Shown: in pieces, positions 36,701-46,787 of the stretch
Position numbering within the stretch: position 1 is the stretch's first letter
Layout: the number at the start of each line of letters is the position of its first letter
Position numbers and translations under genes: made by a program
Origin: Xylocopa sonorina
Taxonomy: Eukaryota > Arthropoda > Insecta > Hymenoptera > Apidae
Assembly (NCBI RefSeq): GCF_050948175.1
Contig: NC_135203.1
Span: 2,108,001 to 2,172,000, forward strand
Length of the DNA: 64,000 nt
Direction: 5' to 3'
The notes under the pieces: model-generated
Databases searched by the model: none
Told to the model about the DNA's origin: nothing
What the model saw: only the letters and a program-made list of their open reading frames with translations

Positions 36701-37433
36701 TGTATAGCTCCCAGTTTGTTTTTTTAGTGGAAATTTTATTGGATTCTCTTGTTTGCTTATTTTTCTTAGTTTGAATTGCTATGTTTAATGGATGGTGGTT
36801 CGAGCCCAGAGGGTCTACTTGTTGCTTGATGTCTATGAGGTGTGATATGCTCATTGTGGACAAAGCAAGGTCAAGGTTGTTATCTGAATGCGCATGTGTG
36901 CCTTCTTTTGTTTTGGTATCTGTGTTGTGGATAATTAGGTTATTCTGTTCTATTATTCTATATAGGTTGACTCTTGAATAGTCTGTTATGTTGCAGTTCC
37001 ATTCTATATGCTTAGTGTTGAAGTCCCCTGCTATCAGAACGTTTGTGTGCTTGCAGAGCTTCTTAATAAATACATCCTACGTTTGGTATCTTAGTATGTG
37101 GTCTGGTGGTCTATAGCAGCCTGCTATAACAAGAAGCTGAGGTAGACTTGTTATTTCTACTATTATGGTATTTGTTTCTGTGTCTTGAAGATGATTGTCT
37201 AGTATGTTGTATCTTATATGGTTTCTGAGCAGGAAGGCAATACCCCCTCCTCTGGCAGAAATTCTATTACTGCGTACTGTTTGAAATCCTTTTATGTGTA
37301 GTGGTTGTTCAGGTTTGAGCCAGGTTTCTGTTATTATAAATATATCAGTTGTATTTGCCAGAAGTTTGACTTCTGATATTTTGTTATTTATACTTCTACA
37401 GTTCCAGAGGATAATTTTTAATTTGTTATCCAT
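33788..37433 (-). pseudogene. ORF2 of the non-LTR element: endonuclease, reverse transcriptase, RNase H (broken)
   Basis: Endonuclease at 37433-37077 (LKIILWNCRSINNK, FIITETWL, RSNRISARGGGIA, AGCYRPPDH) continues in another frame to the SNHHPL motif near 36800. Reverse transcriptase at 36681-35425: KPKSAPGLDKI, LIPKSNRKNYRPITLTS, SQAGFRNGRSCSDN, FLDIKSEFDNV, HKGVPQGGVLSPLLFNLY and TQYADDITV; the catalytic YADD is intact. RNase H at 34625-34038 has YTAETTAI, IIWTDSLS, and SHLGIEGNEMADSAA. A C-terminal Cys/His segment (HVLWQCPLY) ends near 33788. Frame breaks lie between endonuclease and RT and between RT and RNase H. Confidence 0.85.
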
Positions 37434-37434
37434 A

Positions 37435-38813
37435 TTATTTGTTTTTTAATTTTGGCTTGTATTGCCTGATGTTGAGGTTGTTACTAATGGATTTTTTTTC
37501 TTGAAGGGAGTTAATAGCTTCTTTGTTTGTTTTGCTTGCCCTTTTGGGTGTTCCCCTGTTTACCTTGTTAACATATATTGCATGTGTGGCTTTTTGTAGT
37601 TTCACTCTAGTTTGAGTTGGTATTCTGCTTAGTTTGACTCTACTCAAGGTGTTTGGTAGTGGATTCTCCCATTTGCCTTTGCTCATGGTTGGGGTTTCTT
37701 GCTCACCTATCTTTTTCATATTTAGTATTTTTTGAGAGTTGACATTTCTCAGAGCCAGATAGTTTTCCCTAGTATGTCCTGGTATCGGGCTTGTGCCTGT
37801 TTTCTTGTGTGTTTGTTGATAAATTCTTCTTGCTTTCCAAGTTCACATTTTTTAAAGCCATAATAGATTGAATTTCTTTTTCTCTAATAATAATCGGACA
37901 TTTAGGGTCCATGGTCTTATGACCTATCTTTGCAGTGTAGACAATTACCCTGCAAAGGCTTGTTGCACCCTGTTGCGTTATCAGTATCTTCTCTATTTCC
38001 ACATTCTCTACAAATTTTTAGGCTTCTACAGCTTTTGGCTATATGTTCAAATCTGTAGCAGTTGAAGCATATCCTTATAGGTTCAACATATGCTTCAACT
38101 CTGATGTTGTGTAATCCATAAATTTTAATAGAATTTGGTAGGATCGTTCCTTTGAAACTAAGAACTACCAAGTTTCTTGGAACCCATTTAAGCTTGCCAG
38201 TCTTGTGGTTCAGGATCTTTCTATTTAACCTTCTGGCAAACTTAATCGGACATGGAGATTCTCCGAATCTTAGAATATCCTTCAGAGGGTATTCGGTATC
38301 ATATCCCTTGATGATATCTTTTCTTTCTTTTCAATAGTTTAGTATAAATGCCTGTATATTGTTCTTACCCAGGATGTCTTTCTGGAGGAAATCATTTGCT
38401 TTTTCTCCGGATTTGAATTTTACTTCTGCAAGATTTTTGCTGCAGGGTATCAATTCTTCTGCTCCACATTTAGCTTCACTTATAATTTTTGCCATGGCCA
38501 ACAAAAATTGATTTCTGGATTGTGCACTTTTTGTGTTTTGGCATTTAATTGCCACATATGCTGACCCGGTATGGCTTATTGGATACAATTGGAGGTCTGC
38601 AGTCTTTGCAATCTACTTAGATTGTTTTTCCTCCATTGGCCTCTTTTTTTCAGTTTTTTTATCGTATTCCGAGCTTTCAGATTCGGTGCTCATTCTTCTT
38701 TCCAAGCTTCCTTCTTGCTTGGAATTGCCATTTTCTCGGTTTGTAACCATGGTCCATGCTATTTCCCCTGGGGAAACCACCTCCATGGTTTCTTTTTCTA
38801 CACTACAGGCCAC
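37435..38813 (-). pseudogene. ORF1 (gag-like, zinc knuckle) of the non-LTR element (broken)
   Basis: Acidic, charged N-terminal part at 38813-38613, a central part at 38588-38331 (AYVAIKCQNTKSAQSRNQF), then 38171-37917 with zinc knuckles of the form C-F-N-C-Y-R-F-E-H-I-A-K-S-C and C-R-E-C-G-N....C, and a basic tail at 37719-37435. At least two frame changes interrupt it. Its stop lies one base before the ORF2 start, the arrangement usual for this class. Confidence 0.75.
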
Positions 38814-38995
38814 ATGGTCTGCAGTGGAGAGGTTAGTTGTTGCTCCTACGCTTTGTATATTGTTTCTCTGCTTGCTGATAAAACAGAATATCTTCTTCGC
38901 CTTTGGAAAACAGGTATGATATATTTGTTTATCACACCACTCACTACAATCTTCTTTTTTTCAAAATTCACAGCGCGACAACGAAGCCGATTTTT

Positions 38996-39060
38996 TCGAC
39001 AGCGAAGTAAACTACTCGACCGACAGCCAAGTAAACTATTGAAAAACTACTAGCGCCATC
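38996..39060 (-). repeat. Dispersed repeat D1, reversed copy, right part
   Basis: Continues the reversed D1 copy cut by the non-LTR element: TCGACAGCGAAGTAAACT, a second degenerate CCGACAGCCAAGTAAACT, then ACTACTAGCGCCATCTCTGC, the reverse complement of GAGATGGCGCTAGTAGT in the forward copy that follows at 39110. Confidence 0.75.
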
Positions 39061-39094
39061 TCTGCATACAATACTGAAACTAATGCCCGACCAG

Positions 39095-39300
39095 TTACAG
39101 CGCTCCTTCAAGAGATGGCGCTAGTAGTTCTTCAGCAGTTTATTTCGCTGTCGATAATTATGTTCGACCAGTTTCAGCACTTTTCACAAAGATAGCGCCA
39201 GAGGTGTTAGATTAGGGTCAGCATTATCTGTCTCACTCTTTCTTATAGCATCTGGTTCTCTTTTACCTCTAAAGCAGAAAATATGCAATAAATTACAATA
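39095..39300 (+). repeat. Dispersed repeat D1, forward copy in module B
   Basis: The most complete copy: GAGATGGCGCTAGTAGTTCT, TTTATTTCGCTGTCGATAAT, CACTTTTCACAAAGATAGCG, GTCTCACTCTTTCTTATAGC, then an AT-rich tail. Compare 58075-58335. Confidence 0.75.
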
Positions 39301-39377
39301 AAACAATTAAACCATGAGTTAGGACCAATAAAATGTCAATTCCTACATGCGCATGCGCACAATAGCTAAGCATCACA

Positions 39378-39590
39378 CCGCTCGAACTGTGAAGCACATA
39401 GTTCCATACAAAGATTTTTGCATCTTCTTCATGAACTGGAGAATGGCTGATAATTAAACTTAAAGTTTATATATTGTACAAGTATAAAGAAAGAATTAAA
39501 GAAAAAAGAACTCATTACATCAATATCAAGTGGAATTACTAGCGATATCACATGTTTCAGCATTTATCAGAGACGGCCGTGGCAAGCATT
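39378..39590 (+). repeat. Dispersed repeat D2, copy in module B
   Basis: CGAACTGTGAAGC, AGTTCCATACAAAGATTTTT and TATAAAGAAAGAATTAAAGA match the copy at 27610; the part after it (ATCAATATCAAGTGGAATTA, GATATCACATG) extends the match to the 5.9-kb copy. Confidence 0.75.
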
Positions 39591-40044
39591 TTATAGTTCC
39601 ATGGGGATCAATTTATATACTTGCCCTTTTTTCATAAACTTTCCCACCGAAAACGTAACAGTTTCTGTTCTATACGCAATCATTGATTTACTACTATTTT
39701 TTATTAATTACTTCTTAAAAGGAACAGAAACGAACATTTTCATAAGAGAAAAGATTGGTTAATCCTTTTAATACCAGCGGACTGATCTATCGGTCCCTGG
39801 TCCTTATGCGAAAACTGCTGATGCGCATATCGGCTCGTGGCATTCTTCGTATATACTCTCTAAAATGCCTGGCACTAAAAGAGTTAAATTTATGTCAGGA
39901 ATCACTTCTTAAGCGGTGTCTGTCTAATTCCAGAGTATTCATAATATAATATGATGAAGTTATATATAACTTAAAATATATATATTTTAAGAGGTGACGT
40001 TCTTCGCGTTTGTTGATTATTCGATAATTCAGTACTATTGAACG

Positions 40045-41455
40045 ATGGCTTCTCGTTCAAAATCACCGCGACCACCTATATTTGCACGAAAGGATAAAAA
40101 GGAGAGTTCTTCGGACAAAGTTAGCACATTGGGCCGAAAAATTCGCATTAAGAAGGTGGATTGCGTTTAATATGCATCAGACTAACTTAGCTCGTTCTTC
40201 TTTTTTTAAAATCTAAAATGTATTACCTTATATGGTGCGAGTAGCGTTTGTTGCTTCAAGCTTTCATTTAACATTCCAAAACTGATTGATAATAATGATT
40301 TTTGACGTTTTTTTTTGTACTTCATTTGGTGTAGTGCACGGAGTATAGGAAGAAGGGAAGTATGCAATTGATTCACCAGGATATACAGCTAATCCAGAAA
40401 TGCCATCAAAGAAATTCGAATTAGATGAAAATGAGGAACATTCAATGATAGAATTTAAATCCCTTGAAGACCCAAAACTCAAGGAGCTGATACTTATTTT
40501 GATTGATTGGATCAATTATGAATTATCTGATCAGCAGATTATTGTAAAAGATATTGTTGAAGATTTATATGACGGACAAATACTACAGAAACTGTGAGGT
40601 AAGTTACAACAATAAAGTTGGAAAAATTTGTTGTAGCACCTGGAATAATAAACATCTTTTTCTACTAATTATAGAAAAGTTGACAGGAGAAAAATTGGAT
40701 GTCCCTGAAGTGACTCAGTCAGATAAAGGTCAGAAACAGAAGATAGTAATTGTTTTGTCAATTGCTAATCGAGTTTTAGATCATTATTCTTCATATAAGT
40801 GAAATGTGAATTTGTTCATTCCAAAAATATTGTTGCTATTTTACACTTATTGGTGGGTTGGCATGGAAATTTTGAGCAACTGTTAGATGGTCAGAAACAG
40901 TAGCTGTATGAGTTATATTAGTATGCAAAAGTGAAGAAATTACATCAATGTACAATGATTTATGAATGCATTGCAAACAGGATGCTTTGATGCTCTTTTT
41001 GATTATCCAGCTGATCAATCAGCTATTGTTACAAAAATATGTTATCACTTTCAATAATGCAAACTTATTCAAAATTTGTAGCACATAATTAATGTAGAAC
41101 ATTATATTTTCTAGTTATTGATTAGTCTCGTCAACAAACACTTAAAATCCATTTTTTGCTATAACGTTTCTTCTCTGACTTCTTGAGGGATTTTTCATGT
41201 TATGAGGTAGTTTTCACTTGACACCTAAGGCGCATGATCAAAAAGTACACAATGTTTTATTTGCATTCAATATTATACAAGGTATTGGTCTATCAAGGCA
41301 TGGTCTAAGGCATGTTTCAAGGGTTGGTAATGTTTATAACTTTAACAACTATAAATTTTATTTGATCTTTTTCAACAGATATTCTAAATTTGGACTTAAA
41401 ATCAACTCTGCAGGTGTTATATAATTTGTTCACAAAGTATAAAACCATGAACTAA
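40045..41455 (+). pseudogene. Parvin gene fragment, copy B (decayed but more complete)
   Basis: Starts with an intact first exon at 40045-40155 (MASRSKSPRPPIFARKDKKE, then LGRKIRIKK). Exon 2, 40350-40599, encodes SPGYTANPEMPSKKFELDEN, SLEDPKLKEL, DWINYELSDQQIIVKDIVED and LYDGQILQKL; the next codon, Trp in parvins, is TGA. Exon 3 starts at 40673 (EKLTGEKLDVPEVTQSDKGQ). About 40801-40890 gives VHSKNIVAILHLLVG, about 40980 gives DAFDALFDYPADQ, 41219 gives TPKAHDQKVHNVLFAFNI, and 41385-41455 gives LDLKSTLQVLYNLFTKYK. Introns are retained. The stop in the first CH domain and later frame breaks exclude a normal parvin. Known parvins bind ILK and actin at muscle attachment and focal adhesions. Confidence 0.87.
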
Positions 41456-42084
41456 AATAATAAATAAGTAAAAAACAAATAGACATAAGATCCGGCATAT
41501 CAATGATAATAGTCAATTAATAAATTAAACAAAGAAATTGTTTTTTATGATTGAAATACAACCAAGTGTTTTTGTGCATGTGACAGTAATGGAACATGCT
41601 AGAAAAATACGTTGATGGTGACGGTAAAAAGAAACAGTTGGAAAGAAGTGACATAAAAAGGCTTTCTAAGATAAAAATTTATTATATTACAGGTCTCTTA
41701 CATTGCTTAATTTTGTGATGCCAAAATTTAATGTTAAGGAATGCTTAAAATTTTGTATTTTGTAGGAAGATGATAACAAATGTAAAAGATTTAACTATTT
41801 AAACATATATATTTTATATCTTTTGTCTGTAACCACAACTTTTTCTTTTAGCAACTATGCGATATAAATTTCAGTTTATTGTAAAATCTGATTTTATTTT
41901 TTGTTTTCAGATGGATAGAAGGCTGCTAAAATTGCATTGTAAATTTTACATATATCCGAAGTTAATCTGCCTTTTAATGTTATATCTAACTAAATGCGAA
42001 AATGGTTGAAAACTATACGTTCTACTCCGCATGTCATAAATACTTTAAGATTTCAAGTAATTTACCTACTTATAGGATTAATCT

Positions 42085-42170
42085 GTCCACTGTTATCAAG
42101 CGATCGATCCTTGCGTCCACTGTCATCAAGGGTTCCATGCTTCCACTGTTATCAAGCGATCGATCAATGT
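42085..42170 (+). repeat. Short tandem repeat upstream of odorant receptor 2
   Basis: Three units: CCACTGTTATCAAGCGATCGATC twice, with CCACTGTCATCAAGGGTTCCATG between. Better preserved than at the first receptor (29440-29525). Confidence 0.65.
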
Positions 42171-42262
42171 ACAATTGTAGAGTAGAAAAGAACAGTATCC
42201 GCTCATCATTATTCAGATGCGATTTGTCTTCGAAACCGTAAATCGTTCTTGCATTTCCAACA

Positions 42263-44014
42263 ATGTCGAAGGAATTACGAATATATCGAAAGTACTCTAA
42301 TTTCGTAAAACGTTTCCTTCTGATCAGTGGAATGAACCCGATTAGGAAGAACCGAAATGTCATTTATACGTATATATCATTGTGGTCCGTACTTTCTTGT
42401 TTCCTTTTCCTCTGCGCCATAGGAAACTTTTGCCTACAGAACGTTGGGAATATCAGTTTGCTTATCGCTTCACTTGCCTTATTTTCTACTGTATTAAATG
42501 TGATCGTGAAGGTACGGAGTTTACCAATATTTTGAAGATACTGTTTTTTTCTGTTGTAGAACCGAACTCGCATCATTAATGTGTCTGTGTCATATCGATA
42601 TTAGTTACTACGGATTTAGCATTTAAGCGTTAGTATTTTGTGACAATATATTATTACCAAGATACTTGTTTAGGTTTGCTGTTTTTCCATCTATCAAAAG
42701 AAACTCCGACAAGCAAACAATATACTCGATTCCCTATTGGAAGAAGCAGTGAGTAATACACGCGTCAGATCGGTGGCTTTTTCGAATCTTCAGGCGTTTT
42801 ATCGACCGATTTACGTTCAATCCATATTTATGACCATCGTTGCCACGCTTTATGTGACAAAGCCGATGATTGGAATAATATTTAATCACGAAAATAGTAC
42901 AGGAAAAGTTCAGTATCCGTTACCCTATCCTGGAGCCTATCCTTGGAGTATCGATTCAACATTAATGTGGCAGTTACATTATCTCTTCCACACGAATGTT
43001 AGTTGGTTTATAGCTTCTACATCCATTGGTGCAGATGCGTTTTTCGGCTATTGTATGTTTCGTATGTCAGCAATATTACGCATATTGGCTTTCGATTTCG
43101 AAATTAAACTTTCAAGTGATGGAGAGAATAAAGAGAATGAGGAATATCGCCGACGAATCTTCGAAAAGTGCGTCGACAGACATGTTTTATTGTTACAATG
43201 TCGAGACATCGTTCAAGAGGCTTATGGAGCTCCAATTCTATTGGTGATGGTAACAAACGCAATAGGCATGTGTACTTTAGTATTCCAGACAGTACAGGTA
43301 AGAGTCACGATCAAAACGATTAAAAAATGTTTATATGGCCCATACCAGCTGATAATACTTACGTAGATTTCAGTTCCGTTCATTTTTATTCCGTCTTGCT
43401 TCTACAGATGTGCACATATACATGTATATGTGTGTACATACTTCAGTAGTAAATGACGTCCACTCTATATGAATTTTTTGTTTGACAGGGTAGTGGAATG
43501 GGTATCGAAAAAGCTGTGACGATATGTTATTTTATCATGAAATTAATACAGACATTCTTGTACACTTGGCCGGGCGATGTAGTTCTCAGCGAGGTCCGAC
43601 TCATTTCCATAATTTTTCTTACATTCTATGAACATGATCGTTGCTCAATATACAGTCAATGTTCGTATTGGCTTTTTTAATATCACTTCATTTTGCAGAG
43701 TGAGCTTTTTCGCCGCAATGTCTATTTCAGTGGCTGGTACGAGGAGAAGAATACTAGTTTTGCGAAACAATTTTTGTTAAATTTGGCACAAAGACCGATT
43801 ATTTTTAAGGCATGTGACATAATGCAAGTTTCATTGGACCTTTTTGTTAAGGTAAATTGCTCTTGTCGCATACTAGTTGTTTGCTGTTCTATGATCACAC
43901 AGTTGAACAGAACTTGACTAAATGCACATCAATACACCATGTATTTATTTTCAGATTTTGAATACTGCTATATCTTATTACTTTTTATTAGAAACTCTTA
44001 CTAGCGGTAAATAG
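42263..44014 (+). CDS. Insect odorant receptor 2 (7tm_6 family, 396 aa)
   Basis: Tandem paralogue of the receptor at 29615. Five exons of exactly the same lengths: 42263-42511, 42674-43297, 43489-43593, 43699-43851 and 43955-44014; all phase 0, no disablement. Differences are scattered substitutions, e.g. LLISGMNPIRKNRNVIY against LLVSGISPIRRNRSVIY in exon 1, and Gly for Ala in PYPGAYPW. The C-terminal signature (SGWYEEKNTSFAKQF, FVKILNTAISYYFLLETL) is kept. Both copies keep a shared open frame despite non-coding divergence between their introns (intron 2 is 191 against 167 bp), consistent with selection on both. Expected partner: Orco. Ligand unknown. Confidence 0.9.
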
Positions 44015-45288
44015 ATATTAGTGGTAATAATGATAGTGTTAGTGATTATGATGATGGTAACGATAATATTAGTAATACCAAGCAAAAAATTGAAGAGAAA
44101 AAGTCTAATAACTTTCATACAAAATAATGATGTTTAATGGTTTTTAAGCGACGAAACGTGCTTACGAATTGTGCACATCTATCTAAATCGCAAAATAATA
44201 CAAAGGATCCGTGAACAATATTCCTATCCCTGTATTCTGCGTAAACCAAAGCGATAGCATGTATAATATATACCACCCGCTTCGAAGTTAAGTATAATAC
44301 GTTTACGTAAAAATATTTTCAGCTCTTCGCTCTTCCTTCCTCGTTTATTCCTCTTGTTCTCTTTTTTTTTATAGCGATAACAAATTTGATCAATCTTGGC
44401 GTATATCTTATCTCCGTACAGATGCTTAGATTTGTACCAGTATGAAATTTATATATCGTCAGAGAACGCTTGAGAGTTACAAAGAAAGATGTTAGACTTT
44501 GCATTCTTGCAATACTCGCAAAAAGGAGTAAAACGTGTTTTAATTAGCATGGGTATTGATTGGAAATAAAACCTTCAATATTTTATCAGTATTTAAGAGC
44601 ATTCTGTATTTTAAGTAATTTTAAGTAAATTAAATGTAAGCAGACGTATTGATTTGAAAGCTCACTTTCATCAAATAATATTGGATAGCGTAAAGTTATA
44701 CGTTGTATAACAGCAACACAAGATCTTTAGTGGTATTAATAAATTCAAAGATCTATTTAATAATTGCAAACAGCGTCAACGCACAGCTTGAAATTTTGAC
44801 TCATAGAAATTGAGAAGCACCATCACACCCTCCCTAGCACTTTTGAAGAGAAGAGAAAGAAATTCGGAAGCGCTATCGCGCTCCATGGCATTTTTCGATT
44901 GGATTTCTCCAAAAGTCTGTGGCACTCAGCCGTTATGAGGTACAGCATTAACTTTTATCTAACTTTTACCTAATTCACTGTATTGCACAATTCCTAAATG
45001 GACAATGACGTTAGATAAGTCTCGGGATTAAGTTGAGGTATTTTTGGGATGGTTTTACCCCTCCCTGGCCTTTACGAAACAAGCGTTATATACATAGAAA
45101 TGTTCAGATTTCCGGGAAAATTGCAATGCATATATCGATCTTTCTTTGTTAATAACTACTGAATAAACAATAATCGACGACTTAAACCTGTTAAATGTTA
45201 CTCAGGAGGCTGACCTTGATAACATGTCAAGGTCAAGAAAACCGAGTGTGGGAGCTTATCAGAAGTTTATCCTAATAATGGTACGATG

Positions 45289-45376
45289 GTATCGACGAGA
45301 CTGGATTGAAACCGAAAACCGAAAAAAAAGCGGAGTTGAACGTGGAACGAAAGAAGAGAGATTGGGAGTGGGAACC
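45289..45376 (+). pseudogene. Fragment of the NSUN7-like gene exon, copy B
   Basis: Same fragment as at 33068-33155 and 59811-59898. It keeps the Trp codon after RDWE that copy A has lost (AGAGATTGGGAGTGGGAACC) but ends at the same point. No downstream exon of the gene follows. Confidence 0.75.
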
Positions 45377-45404
45377 AGGTATAGAATTTAAAAATAACTT
45401 ATTG

Positions 45405-45545
45405 GTAAAGCAATACGCCGCAGGCACTTGGAAAATATAAACTAGAAAGTGTCTGTGGAAGCGTCAGGCCTGGTAAAGCAAGACGCTGTTGGCCCTTAGA
45501 GGATGTATACAATAGCTGGTACCGATGGAAGCGTCGGGCTTCCAC
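45405..45545 (+). repeat. Two direct repeats of about 68 bases
   Basis: Each unit starts TGGTAAAGCAA.ACGC and ends TGGAAGCGTC.GGC (units about 45411-45470 and 45471-45540). Lies directly after the NSUN7-like fragment of module B; not seen after copy A, where the reversed D1 repeat begins instead. Confidence 0.65.
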
Positions 45546-46645
45546 CAAGTTTCGAAACTCAAATGAACATCTTAGTTTCTAAATGCACGGGAGAATTTCA
45601 TTGGTCGACCGCATCGATCTTTTAAATTGTACCCAAATGGAATGTTACGCTTAACAATTTCACCTTCTTCGAAGCTATTATATCTTGGTACAGGTCAAAC
45701 CGTTCCTTACGTTGGATCATTAAATACGAAGAAACATTACAGCCGTAATACGTAACTGCCTTAATAAATCTTAGAAGCGCTCAAACGCGTTAAAACCGTA
45801 AGAACACGAGTAAAAAGCCGCAATAAAAGTAATACCGATTGCAGCGAGTTCTTAGCTGCAAAGAAAGTAATTTAAACGAAATGGTCACGTTCAATTTTCA
45901 ACAAGTGTAAAACATTATCATGTTCCTATAATTTCGTCGCAATTTTCTACTCGTACGGAATTAGTCACCATTTTGTAAATTAATTTAACGATTTTCAACT
46001 TCACCGGAAGTGCATCTATGCTTCCGTGCTTTCCAAGGTCGCAACAATGAACATATCAAACCGAGCGTGTCTTGAAAAATTCAATATGAATAAACGTGAT
46101 GCTTGGACCACTTTAATTTATCTGCCGAATCAATGAAAACGAAACGAGAAACATTTTCCAATTTGCACGCGAGCAATCGTCGGCTTAATCGTTCGTTGCA
46201 CAATACACAAGGCACGCGAACCAAGATACTGATCCTGCGATAGATCATTCGATAATTTATCTCGACTCGTTTTTAACAGCTTCAAACGTTCCACGTGCTT
46301 GTACGCAAATTCTTTACCTAATTGTTACATTATTCGTTTCACTTTCAAAGATGTTTTCCTCTTGAAATCAACTCATTTAAGGGATCTAATAAGAACTTTT
46401 TTTATGATTGCAGGTAGTATTCTCGAGGATCGATGACTGAAAAGCGTCGTTACCGTGAGCCTGCTTAGGAACGTTGAATGCTCAAAGGAGGAACCCTCAA
46501 AATCGGACGAATTTTTGCGTAACGCAATTTATAATGATTAGTTTCTCTGGTCGGTTGTACTGGTCCCGTTGATGGTACAATTACAACGGGCTATGACGAT
46601 GGCATACTCGTTCTACGTGCAGGCTAGGAAAGGAGGTACAATACC
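45546..46645. other. Intergenic region before the ZP-domain gene
   Basis: About 1.1 kb with normal base composition for this window; presumably the upstream control region of the ZP gene. No reading frame or RNA gene recognised. Confidence 0.45.
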
Positions 46646-46787
46646 TATATAAAGCTTGAATGAAGATGCTCCCAGCTATTCACTCTCACCTTTCTCACAA
46701 GACTGTGCACAACGCAAATCTTCCGGACGAATCACGAGGGAAGATCGGGTTCGTGTTCGTCTCCTGACAGAAGGATTTCGCTCTAAG
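46646..46787 (+). promoter_or_regulatory. Candidate promoter and 5' untranslated exon of the ZP-domain gene
   Basis: TATATAAA at 46646-46653 is followed about 30 bases later by TTCACTC (initiator-like, 46679). The transcript would run through a GC-richer stretch to a strong donor, CTAAG|GTGAGT, at 46788. The next good acceptor on this strand ahead of a start codon is TTATTGCAG ending at 53052, ten bases before the ZP-protein ATG. The link across a 6.3-kb intron is inferred. Confidence 0.5.

Larger units (their letters stand above)
33437..38995 (-). mobile_element. Non-LTR retrotransposon, I/LOA-like group (about 5.6 kb, inactive)
   Basis: Transcribed on the minus strand: 5' end near 38995, 3' end at 33437, where the plus strand shows a T run (the poly-A tail). 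It has two open frames, a gag-like ORF1 with zinc knuckles and an ORF2 with endonuclease, reverse transcriptase and RNase H. RNase H plus an AP-type endonuclease points to the I or LOA groups and not to R1 or Jockey. A 15-base near-perfect direct repeat (TCGACAG[A/C]GAAGTAA at 33422-33436 and 38996-39010) looks like the target-site duplication, and the element interrupts a reversed D1 repeat. Several frameshifts and stops make it inactive. It separates modules A and B. Confidence 0.87.
39095..45380 (+). repeat. Odorant receptor duplication module, copy B
   Basis: Same order and orientation as copy A (27040-33170): D1, D2, parvin fragment, odorant receptor, spacer, NSUN7-like exon fragment. 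No transposon in the spacer. The start-to-start distance of the two receptors is 12648 bp, of which 5.6 kb is the non-LTR element, so the module itself is about 6-7 kb. Confidence 0.85.

Noticed and set aside
34846..36981. Plus-strand frames across the non-LTR element
   Set aside because: They are the reverse of the RT/endonuclease coding strand and contain no domain.
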